Assembly: GCA_934229335.1 (NCBI GenBank)
Contig: CAKQDQ010000090.1
Location: 1 to 10,142 of the forward strand
Direction of reading: 5' to 3'
Length of the DNA: 10,142 bases
Source: an uncultured Prevotella sp.
Lineage (GTDB): Bacteria > Bacteroidota > Bacteroidia > Bacteroidales > Bacteroidaceae
This document shows, piece by piece, positions 1-6,644 of the stretch. Position 1 is the stretch's first letter; each line of letters begins with the position of its first letter. The position numbers and the translations under genes were made by a program. The notes below the pieces were generated by a model that did not search any database, was not told the DNA's origin, and saw only the letters and a list, made by a program, of their open reading frames with translations.

Positions 1-161
1 ATGGTGTCTCTCGCAATGTTAGGGTATTCGTGTCGGCGCATCTCCACCTGCAGCACTTCTTTCTTCAGCAGTGCCGATAGTATGGTCTTGCATATACGCT
101 CATCGTCCATGAGGTATTTGAATACAGCGTCGTATAATGGGTTGGCTATGTATACTTTCAT
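1..161 (-). CDS. Rpn / PD-(D/E)XK transposase-like nuclease, N-terminal part
   Basis: This minus-strand gene begins at the ATG at 161-159 and is cut by the left edge after 53 codons with no stop. The protein begins MKVYIANPLYDAVFKYLMDD and continues with a segment around ILSALLKKEV. That pattern (a short 'NP-YD-VFK-LM-D' opening, then a helix ending in KKEV) is the usual start of Bacteroidales proteins annotated as Rpn-family recombination-promoting nuclease or PD-(D/E)XK nuclease family transposase. The catalytic core would lie beyond the window, so activity cannot be judged. An SD-like AGGAG sits just upstream of the ATG, and a full promoter lies at 202-232. Family recognition is from memory of N-terminal sequences only; another PD-(D/E)XK-related hypothetical protein is possible. 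Confidence 0.6.
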   Translation of the reverse strand, partial: MKVYIANPLYDAVFKYLMDDERICKTILSALLKKEVLQVEMRRHEYPNIARDT

Positions 162-201
162 AAAATATCTCCTCTCTACTTTATAATTAAAGTTGTTTCC
201 G

Positions 202-232
202 CAAATTTACTTCTTTTATTTTGAACTACAAA
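202..232 (-). promoter_or_regulatory. Bacteroidetes-type promoter for the Rpn-like gene
   Basis: On the minus strand a TTTG (-33 element, 229-232) and TAAATTTG (-7 element, 202-209) are separated by 19 bases. This matches the Bacteroidetes housekeeping consensus TTTG / TAnnTTTG exactly, in both sequence and spacing. Transcription would start about 35-40 bases before the ATG at 161. Confidence 0.65.
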
Positions 233-280
233 GGAATTATATAGAAAAAGGTATATAGATACCATGAAATTTCCGTATTA

Positions 281-474
281 GTGACGGTAAAGAAATAACT
301 TGGTACAATTTAACGAGATAAATAATATCTAAGATAAAGTTGTCTTGCCATATCTTTTTGGATATTTTGGAGCCATTCATCAGTCACAATGCTCGCATTG
401 CTCCTTCTTCATGTCTCCAAACTATCTCAAAAATCTATGACATAAATTATACCAATTTATTTTTTCACCGTCAC
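281..474. repeat. Long imperfect palindrome, MITE-like intergenic element
   Basis: The outer arms, 281-312 and 443-474, are inverted copies matching at 28 of 32 positions and both begin with GTGACGGT. The symmetry continues inward. The stretch near 345-371 (ending in TTTTGGAG) mirrors about 412-441 with one gap. The innermost arms CAATGC (387-392) and GCATTG (395-400) flank a 2-base centre. The left half carries roughly 32 extra bases (about 313-343) with no partner. A TTA triplet flanks both outer ends and could be a 3-bp target duplication or chance. It lies between divergently oriented genes, so it is not a terminator for either. No transposase is encoded; the 64-codon open frame across it is an accident of the repeat. 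The rest of the gap (475-590) shows no convincing promoter. Confidence 0.6.
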
Positions 475-590
475 TTAGGAAAATTATTTGTAATTTCGCT
501 TTTTACTTTTTTCCTCTTTATGGGTCTTATATAATGAAGGCGGCCTAAAAGCAATGCTACAGTAACATTTGTTAAAAAAAAGATTGATAA

Positions 591-1118
591 ATGACCGGAC
601 AGGATATCATAGACATACTGAACGATGACTTAGAGAAAGGTTTTCGCATTCTCATGAAGAAGTACCGTGAACCAGTATACTGGCACATACGGCGCATCGT
701 GGTGAGCCATGAGGATGCGGCAGACGCTACGCAGGAAACATTCGTGAGAGTGTTTCGTAACATCCAGAACTATAATCCTGACAAGTCGCTCGACGCGTGG
801 ATCTACCGCATCGCCACCAATGAGGCTCTGCGCGCCAAGGAACGTATGAAGGACTCTATGCCGCTCGACAAGTATGTCAACCTGTGGCAGATAAACGGTG
901 AACCGTATACGGATTTGACAAACGAGGCTACCGTGAGGTTGCAACAGGCTATACTGACACTGCCCGAGAAACAGCAGTTGACATTCAACATGAGATACTA
1001 CGACAACATGAGTTTTGAGGACATTGCCGAGGTGATAGGCTCTACATGGGCGTCCGTGAAGGTGGCCTACCATCTGGCAACAAAGAAAATAAAGAACTAC
1101 ATAAAGAACAACACTTAA
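591..1118 (+). CDS. ECF-type RNA polymerase sigma factor
   Basis: A 175-residue sigma-70 family protein of extracytoplasmic-function size, with only regions 2 and 4. Region 2 spans about residues 17-86 and contains DAADATQETFVRVF (42-55), the core-binding and -10 melting helices, and SLDAWIYRIATNEAL (66-80). Region 4 spans about 112-170 with LPEKQQLTFNMRYYDNMSFE, followed by the helix-turn-helix GSTWASVKVAYHLATKK that would read the -35 element. The start is well bounded because the codon just before the ATG is an in-frame TAA. It would redirect RNA polymerase to a small regulon, often including its own operon. The next gene starts 5 bases after its stop and looks like a membrane partner, so its activity is probably held in check at the membrane. 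A near-miss -7 box (TA-ACA-TTTG at 563-571) is not convincing as a promoter. Confidence 0.9.
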   Translation: MTGQDIIDILNDDLEKGFRILMKKYREPVYWHIRRIVVSHEDAADATQETFVRVFRNIQNYNPDKSLDAWIYRIATNEALRAKERMKDSMPLDKYVNLWQINGEPYTDLTNEATVRLQQAILTLPEKQQLTFNMRYYDNMSFEDIAEVIGSTWASVKVAYHLATKKIKNYIKNNT

Positions 1119-1122
1119 GGAC

Positions 1123-1452
1123 ATGACAGACTACATAAACGATATAAACAATAACAAGCAGATGCCTTACACCGTGCCCGATGGCTTCTTTGACGAGATG
1201 CAGCAGAGGGTGTGGGAACAGGTAAAGCAGCAAAAGCAGACAGTGATGCACGTAGCGGTACGTAAACGCAAGTACTGGCAGTTGTGGACAGCAGCGGCAT
1301 CAGTGGCGATACTGCTCACCGTAGGCTTTATTCACCATAACAAGCCCACGGACATGAACGATGTGCAGGATGCTTTCGCTGAACTATCGCATGAGGATCA
1401 GGCGTTTATGCTCGAAGCATATAGCGACGACACTTTTATGCAAAATTATTAA
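1123..1452 (+). CDS. Small single-pass membrane protein, probable anti-sigma factor
   Basis: A 109-residue protein starting 5 bases after the sigma factor stop. It has a polar N-terminal part of about 50 residues with the segment PYTVPDGFFDEMQQRV (15-30), then a basic stretch (VRKRK), one hydrophobic helix at about 52-70, and a short acidic C-terminal tail. By the positive-inside rule the N-terminal part is cytoplasmic and could bind the sigma factor, while the tail is periplasmic. The 'VPDGFF' opening is common in small Bacteroidales proteins encoded just after ECF sigma factors. There is no recognisable zinc-binding anti-sigma motif (no His-x3-Cys-x2-Cys). Size, topology and gene order are like CnrY-type anti-sigma factors, but this is an analogy, not sequence homology. 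The anti-sigma role is inferred. Confidence 0.55.
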   Translation: MTDYINDINNNKQMPYTVPDGFFDEMQQRVWEQVKQQKQTVMHVAVRKRKYWQLWTAAASVAILLTVGFIHHNKPTDMNDVQDAFAELSHEDQAFMLEAYSDDTFMQNY

Positions 1453-1471
1453 CCCCTAAAGAACGACAATC

Positions 1472-1921
1472 ATGAGATATCTTTATATTATAATGATAAC
1501 CCTCTGCCTAACGCTCACAGGCAGTGTAACATCGCAGGCACAGCAACGTGGTAGAGGCGATAGAAGCGAGAGAACCGTTACACGCGAGGAATTGGCGGAG
1601 AAGCAGGCACGCTACATTGCCCACGCCATAGCCCTTGACGATAAGACCACGGAGAGGTTCGTGAAAACCTATGGCGACTTTCAAAAGGAGATATGGGCAC
1701 TCGGACCGCGCGTCTCACACCGAAAACAGGCTGAAAGAGATACTGACGCTAACATGCAGCAACGCTTTGAGCGTAGCAAGCAGATTCTCGCCATAAGGGA
1801 GAAATACTACAACATCTACCGTCAGTTCCTTACACCGAAACAGATTGACAGGGTCTACGAACTGGAACGCCAGATGATGCGACAATTGGAGCATAGGCAC
1901 TCGCAAAGAAGGGTAAAATAA
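1472..1921 (+). CDS. Secreted Spy/CpxP-like protein
   Basis: A 149-residue protein with a clear signal peptide (hydrophobic 4-16, likely cleavage after SQA at residue 23), so it is periplasmic. The mature part is almost entirely charged, helical-looking sequence rich in Arg, Gln and Glu. It ends with FLTPKQIDRVYELERQMMRQ, which resembles the LTPxQ helix of Spy/CpxP/ZraP proteins and their Bacteroidetes relatives. Such proteins act as periplasmic chaperones or as stress and metal sensors feeding an envelope response. It lies 19 bases after the preceding gene, so it is probably the third gene of the sigma-factor operon. Likely roles are input sensor for the membrane partner or an output of the response. 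The fold assignment is moderate because the family is short and diverged. Confidence 0.6.
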   Translation: MRYLYIIMITLCLTLTGSVTSQAQQRGRGDRSERTVTREELAEKQARYIAHAIALDDKTTERFVKTYGDFQKEIWALGPRVSHRKQAERDTDANMQQRFERSKQILAIREKYYNIYRQFLTPKQIDRVYELERQMMRQLEHRHSQRRVK

Positions 1922-2053
1922 ATATGGGCTTAATCACCTCATAATCTGGACCTGATTACTTCCTAATCATTATCATATTACGAACTAATTTGATACCTCT
2001 TATTTTGACTGAAAATACTACAGCAGAATAAATCAATATAGTCATAAGAAACT

Positions 2054-4405
2054 ATGAAGACAAAGCACCTAATCACTACAACACTGCTGCTCCTACTGAC
2101 AGCGGCAGTGTACGCCGCCAATGTCGTGACGGTGAAGTATAATGGCGATGAAGCCGTGACAACAGTTTCTGACGAGGCACTGCCCTACACAACGGTAGAG
2201 ACCAACGGAGCCAATGTCGTCGTGACGCAGACCGAAGAGGCTGACGCCGACATCGCGGTAACGCTGCAGGGCGAGACGACTAACGGCTCATTCACGCTCA
2301 ATGCCGAACGTGACGCCACCGTGACGCTCAATGGACTGACGCTGACCTCGCAAGAGGGCTACGCCATAAAGACGAAGAACAAGAAAACGGTGCGCTTCAT
2401 CATTGCCGATGGTACGGTAAACACGCTTACTGACGCTACACTGGGCACACACAAGGCATGTCTGCTCAACAAAGGCAACGGCATCATCAGTGGAGGAGGG
2501 ACGCTTTACATCAACGGCAATACCAAACAGGCATATAAGGGCGAGGGAGCGTTGACCATTGACGGGGGCGACATCATCGTGAAGGCTACCGTAAAGGATG
2601 GCTTCAACCTCGACAGTTGCTTCGTAATGAACAGCGGAAAACTGAATGTTACCACCACAGGCGGTGGCTTTTGGGACGAGGAAGATATGAAGACCAAGGC
2701 ACCATCGTGCGTCAACGCCGCGGGCAACGTGACCATAAACAATGGAACCCTGACGCTGCTTAGCACTGGCGAAGGCGGAAAGGGCGTAAACTGCGACAGC
2801 GTCTTTACCATGAAGGGAGGCAACATCAACGTTACCACTACGGGCAGACGATACATCGACCCGTCATGCGAGAACCTGCGCGACACGCCTGACGACATAC
2901 CCGACAACATGAGCAACTCGCCAAAGGCGGTGAAGGCGGAGACGGGTATGCTGATTGCTGACGGAACCATACGCATACACACCACCGAAGACGGCGGAGA
3001 GGGACTGGAAAGCAAAGCCACGATGACGCTGACGGGGGGAGACTATAACATTACTACCTATGACGACTGCATCAATGCAGCTGGCGACATAGTCATCAAT
3101 GGGGGAAAATACTACCTCTCGTCACTTGACAACGATGGCATTGACACTAACGGTAGCCTATATATTAAAGCAGGCGACATAGTAACCATGGGCAACTACC
3201 TGCATGAGTTGGGCATCGACGTTAACGATCGCTCACCTTACAAGAAACTCTACGTCACGGGCGGAAGCATAGTCTGCATAGGTGGCGACAGCAAGCAGAT
3301 ACCCAAACCCGTTGTTACGGAAGGCGCACAGCCCACTATGTTCTTCACCGGACTGCTGCCTATGGGCACTATGACACTGAAAGACGCCGACGGAGGCAGC
3401 GTGATGACGTTTGACCTGCAGCGTGACTATACCGCTGAGGCGGGCGGAACGGCACCAGCACTGAGCCTTATGCTTACCTCTCCACTGCTGAAGACGGGTG
3501 ATGCATACACCCTCTACCACTCTGCTGAGGCTCGCTACATAGCACAGATAGCGGCACTGCGCACACCATACGGAACAATGACAGCGATAGAGAAATACTC
3601 TCGCGCCACATTCAACCTTGCAACAACGACACTGCCATACCGCAAAGCCCTTATAAACCCTGACGCTGGCAAGGCGGCACTCGTAATCTACCTGCACGGT
3701 GGGTCAAGCAAGGGCAATGACAACGAGAAGCAACTGCTTGAGCCTGGCATCGATTCTATATACAACTATCTTGCAGGCAAGGGCATGAGTGCCGTGATGC
3801 TCGTTCCGCAATGCCCCTCTACAATGTCGTGGGGAGGAAAGATGAACCTCGTGCTCGCCGGACTTATCAACAGCATGGTGACTACAGAAGGCATCGACCC
3901 CAACCGCATATACCTCCTCGGAGGCTCAATGGGAGGCACAGGCACATGGAGTATGCTCAACGCTTACACCGACCTCTTTGCCGCGGCAATGCCTGTTGCA
4001 GGCAACACTTCAGGGCTTATTGCTGAGAATGTGGCTAAGACACCAGTGTGCGTAGTAATGGGATTGGCTGACAACATCATGAACGCCGACGCTGCTTGCG
4101 CCTTCGCCAACAGCCTAAAGCCACTGGGCGACGACGTGAACGTGTCTACCGAAGAGGGCTGGACACACGAGATGACCTGCATACAGAGTTACACCACAGA
4201 AAGGCTCAACTGGCTCTTCTCTCACACCAAGGGCGACAACCCAACGGAGGTCGATGCTGTTGAGGCAAACGCAGAGACGGTATCAGTGAAGTATTATACC
4301 GTCAGTGGCATGGAACTGACTGTTCCGCCAACAGAGGGCATATACGTAACACGTGCCACATACAGCGACGGAACTGTGAAAACATGGAGTAGAGTGCGTA
4401 AATAA
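2054..4405 (+). CDS. Secreted Cthe_2159-like beta-helix protein fused to an alpha/beta-hydrolase esterase
   Basis: A 783-residue protein with a signal peptide (cleavage likely after VYA, residue 21). Residues about 75-410 form repeated Gly/Asn/Asp-rich strands such as LTIDGGDIIVKA, VTINNGTLTLLSTG, FTMKGGNINVTTTG and IVINGGKYYLSS. This is typical of the right-handed beta-helix Cthe_2159-like carbohydrate-binding family, with Asp-rich turns (DNDGID) that may hold calcium. Residues about 520-735 are an alpha/beta-hydrolase. They show an oxyanion HGG (548-550), nucleophile elbow GGSMGG with Ser625, a probable acid Asp673 in GLADN, and His705 in WTHEM. The last 40 or so residues (YYTVSGMEL...GIYVTRATYSDG) resemble the short C-terminal domain common on secreted Prevotella proteins. 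The protein probably binds a plant-type polysaccharide and removes ester groups (acetyl, methyl or feruloyl). A peptidase S9-like activity is less likely. The substrate is unknown. Confidence 0.8.
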   Translation: MKTKHLITTTLLLLLTAAVYAANVVTVKYNGDEAVTTVSDEALPYTTVETNGANVVVTQTEEADADIAVTLQGETTNGSFTLNAERDATVTLNGLTLTSQEGYAIKTKNKKTVRFIIADGTVNTLTDATLGTHKACLLNKGNGIISGGGTLYINGNTKQAYKGEGALTIDGGDIIVKATVKDGFNLDSCFVMNSGKLNVTTTGGGFWDEEDMKTKAPSCVNAAGNVTINNGTLTLLSTGEGGKGVNCDSVFTMKGGNINVTTTGRRYIDPSCENLRDTPDDIPDNMSNSPKAVKAETGMLIADGTIRIHTTEDGGEGLESKATMTLTGGDYNITTYDDCINAAGDIVINGGKYYLSSLDNDGIDTNGSLYIKAGDIVTMGNYLHELGIDVNDRSPYKKLYVTGGSIVCIGGDSKQIPKPVVTEGAQPTMFFTGLLPMGTMTLKDADGGSVMTFDLQRDYTAEAGGTAPALSLMLTSPLLKTGDAYTLYHSAEARYIAQIAALRTPYGTMTAIEKYSRATFNLATTTLPYRKALINPDAGKAALVIYLHGGSSKGNDNEKQLLEPGIDSIYNYLAGKGMSAVMLVPQCPSTMSWGGKMNLVLAGLINSMVTTEGIDPNRIYLLGGSMGGTGTWSMLNAYTDLFAAAMPVAGNTSGLIAENVAKTPVCVVMGLADNIMNADAACAFANSLKPLGDDVNVSTEEGWTHEMTCIQSYTTERLNWLFSHTKGDNPTEVDAVEANAETVSVKYYTVSGMELTVPPTEGIYVTRATYSDGTVKTWSRVRK

Positions 4406-4443
4406 CTTTCATCATAAATCAATTATTCTCCTTGAATTAGCAA

Positions 4444-4495
4444 GAGGAGGGCGAGGTGCCATGCTGGTCATGACATCTTCGTCCTCCCCTTTTTT
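4444..4495 (+). terminator. Intrinsic terminator after the beta-helix/esterase gene
   Basis: GAGGAGGGCGAGG (4444-4456) pairs with CTTCGTCCTCCCC (4477-4489) around a 20-base loop, allowing G-U pairs. Six T residues (4490-4495) follow directly. It begins 38 bases after the stop codon at 4405 and faces the right way, so the next gene probably needs its own promoter. Confidence 0.75.
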
Positions 4496-4593
4496 ATATT
4501 ATACCACCATGTGGAAGGTTGAGAAAAGCGCAAGATGATACTTTCTTTAGTTTTTTTGATACGAAAGAACGCACCACAAACAAATGTTATGGC

Positions 4594-4601
4594 TAACTTT
4601 G
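4594..4601 (+). promoter_or_regulatory. Candidate -7 box for the glycosidase-like gene
   Basis: TAACTTTG matches the Bacteroidetes -7 consensus TAnnTTTG exactly and lies about 36 bases before the start codon, downstream of the terminator. No TTTG sits at the usual 19-21 base distance upstream (the nearest is 35 bases away). If used, the promoter may depend on an activator, which would fit control by the HTCS-like protein nearby. Confidence 0.4.
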
Positions 4602-4616
4602 CAAGCGTTTACTAAC

Positions 4617-4640
4617 ATGAAAAAATTATACGTAACATGA
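4617..4640 (+). other. Seven-codon upstream open reading frame overlapping the next start
   Basis: An ATG at 4617 opens a reading frame encoding MKKLYVT. Its stop TGA (4638-4640) overlaps the start codon of the 661-residue protein as ATGA. Such an overlap allows translational coupling. It may equally be chance in A-rich sequence. The predicted transcription start near 4608 would include it. Confidence 0.25.
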
Positions 4641-6622
4641 GATTCCTGCTATCCTTTGTGTTGCTCATAGCAACCGTTGTCGCCTCTGCTGGCGACGTCA
4701 CCTACACCACAAACGACCGCACTGGCGCACTGAACAGCATTGCCATAACAGGCAATACGGACAACACCATGAACTGGCTGATGAAGACAGACGGTTCGCA
4801 GTATGCGTGGATAAAGGACAACTACGGCTGGGGACTGGGCTACATGACTGTTAATGGCAAACGCACTGCATGGTCATCGCCATACGCTACTAACGCGAAG
4901 GGCACGGTGCGCTATAAGGCTGGCGACATAGACATCACCGTGGTGAGAACACTGAAGAAAGGAGAACTGACCGAGACATACACCTTTACTAATACAGGTA
5001 AGACACAGGCACAACTGACCAATATAGGTATCTACACCCCATTCAACGACAACTACCCCGACAGCAAAACCTGCATGACGGCTCGATGCAACACGCATAT
5101 ATGGGCAGGAGGCAGTGCTGCATACGTGGAAGCACAGCGAATGGACGGACACGGAGAGGGCATAGCACTGATGACAGTGAAGGGAAACATTGCCGACTAT
5201 GACATCTGGGAACGCGACAGAACAAAGGGAGGCTCTAACTCACGTGGAGTAATAGCCTTGGCACCAAGCGACACCGTGCTGAAGCAGGGCGGAAAGATGG
5301 TCTTAGCGTGGCGCGTCTTTACGTATAGTGACCACGAGAACTTTGTAAGCAAGATGCTCAGCAACGGCGGAGTGATGGCGGTGGCAGACAAATACGTCTA
5401 TGAAAAAGGAGAAACGGCTATCGTAAGACTGGTGTCGGCAAAGGGTACCGTGCAGACAAAGCACGTCAGTATGCAGAATACTGGTGAGCAACGAGTAACG
5501 CTGAACTACGGAAAGGGCAAGCAGACGTGGACAGACCTGCTCTGCGTTAGTTCTGTAGAGAACTTGATAAGCAAGCGTATCGACTTCATCATCGACCACC
5601 AACAGATGAACAACCCCAACGACCCACGCTACGGTGCCTACATGGTGTACGACTGCGAGGGCGACAGCATATACCTCAACACCGACGCACGACGCAGCAG
5701 CGACACTAACGACGGAAGGGAAAGACTGGGCATGGGAGTGCTGTTGGCTGAATGGCAAAAGACGCATCCGAGCCAAAAGATAATGCAGTCGCTAACGAGA
5801 TATGCCGACTTCGTAAGAAACCGTCTGCAGGACAAGGACTTCACTACCTTCTCTTCATACATGAGAGAGAAGAAGATACGCGGATACAACTACCCATGGG
5901 TGGCTGACTTCTACTTCCGTATGTACGACATCACCCATGACAAGAAATATGCCGAATACGGTTACCGCACCATGAGGGCGTTCTTCCGACGCTTCGGTTA
6001 CGGCTTCTACGCCATAGGAATGCCCCTGACGCAGAGCCTAAGAGTGCTGCAAGAGACTAACATGACGGCGCAGCGCGACACGCTGTTGGCTGACTACTGC
6101 AAGACTGCCGACGTGTTTGTAAAGAACGGGCTACACTTCCCCAGCCATGAGGTGAACTACGAGCAGAGCATCATTGCGCCAGCAGTGCAGTTCCTCTGCG
6201 AGGCATACCTCGCCACAAAGCAACAGCGATACCTTGAAGGCGCACGCACCATGCTGCCAGCACTCGAAGGCTTTGCGGGACACCAGCCGAGCCATCACCT
6301 CAACGGCATCGCGATAAGACACTGGGACGGTTACTGGTTTGGAAAGATACAAAACTTTGGCGATACCTTCCCACACTACTGGAGCACGGAAAACGCATCT
6401 ACATACTATTATTACGCACTCTGCACAGGCGACACCACGTACCGCAAACGAGCCATAGACACCGTGATGGGCAACCTAAGCCTGTTTGCAGAAGACGGTA
6501 AGGCAAGTTGCGCCTTCCTATATCCACGCATGATAAACGGTGAGAAAGCACACTATTATGACGCCTTTGCCAACGACCAAGACTGGGCTTTGGTACAACA
6601 GCTGTTGGTAAACGGCAAGTAG
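4637..6622 (+). CDS. Secreted six-hairpin glycosidase-like protein
   Basis: A 661-residue protein with a signal peptide (likely cleavage after ASA, residue 18) and no lipobox Cys. Residues about 20-290 look like a beta-sandwich, rich in alternating strands (DITVVRTLKKGELTETYTF). From about 320 on the sequence is helical and aromatic-rich, like an (alpha/alpha)6 six-hairpin barrel. Conserved-looking blocks include DTNDGRERLG (356-365), YPWVADFYFRMYDIT, SHEVNYEQS (503-511), HWDGYWFGK (562-570) and GDTFPHYWSTEN (575-586). The acidic residues in these blocks (D356, D359, E505, E509, D564, D576) are candidates for catalysis. This architecture is seen in Bacteroidetes enzymes acting on uronic-acid-containing plant glycans, such as GH88/GH105-like and GH154-like proteins, but I cannot place it in a numbered family. 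It follows a terminator and is convergent with the regulator, 22 bases apart. Alternatives are a lyase or a catalytically inactive binding protein. Confidence 0.6.
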   Translation: MRFLLSFVLLIATVVASAGDVTYTTNDRTGALNSIAITGNTDNTMNWLMKTDGSQYAWIKDNYGWGLGYMTVNGKRTAWSSPYATNAKGTVRYKAGDIDITVVRTLKKGELTETYTFTNTGKTQAQLTNIGIYTPFNDNYPDSKTCMTARCNTHIWAGGSAAYVEAQRMDGHGEGIALMTVKGNIADYDIWERDRTKGGSNSRGVIALAPSDTVLKQGGKMVLAWRVFTYSDHENFVSKMLSNGGVMAVADKYVYEKGETAIVRLVSAKGTVQTKHVSMQNTGEQRVTLNYGKGKQTWTDLLCVSSVENLISKRIDFIIDHQQMNNPNDPRYGAYMVYDCEGDSIYLNTDARRSSDTNDGRERLGMGVLLAEWQKTHPSQKIMQSLTRYADFVRNRLQDKDFTTFSSYMREKKIRGYNYPWVADFYFRMYDITHDKKYAEYGYRTMRAFFRRFGYGFYAIGMPLTQSLRVLQETNMTAQRDTLLADYCKTADVFVKNGLHFPSHEVNYEQSIIAPAVQFLCEAYLATKQQRYLEGARTMLPALEGFAGHQPSHHLNGIAIRHWDGYWFGKIQNFGDTFPHYWSTENASTYYYYALCTGDTTYRKRAIDTVMGNLSLFAEDGKASCAFLYPRMINGEKAHYYDAFANDQDWALVQQLLVNGK

Positions 6623-6644
6623 AGGCGGGCAACGTCACTACCCG

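Noticed and set aside
340..534. 64-codon plus-strand open frame in the left intergenic gap
   Set aside because: It lies largely inside the palindromic repeat (281-474), has low-complexity AT-rich composition, no start context and no recognisable protein pattern.
630..1124. 164-codon minus-strand open frame opposite the sigma factor
   Set aside because: It is antisense to a clear sigma-70 family gene and its Cys/His/Val-rich translation is typical of a shadow frame.
1922..2053. Promoter-like TAATTTG (1986-1992) and TATTTTG (2001-2007) upstream of the beta-helix/esterase gene
   Set aside because: Both are one base short of the TAnnTTTG consensus and neither has a -33 element at the proper distance, so they are not annotated.
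3233..3697. 154-codon minus-strand open frame opposite the beta-helix/esterase gene
   Set aside because: Antisense to a strongly supported gene, Cys/Arg-rich translation, no promoter or start context.
6623..6644. Possible bidirectional terminator between the convergent glycosidase-like and regulator genes
   Set aside because: Only a weak CGGG/CCCG stem is present and there is no T-run on either strand.
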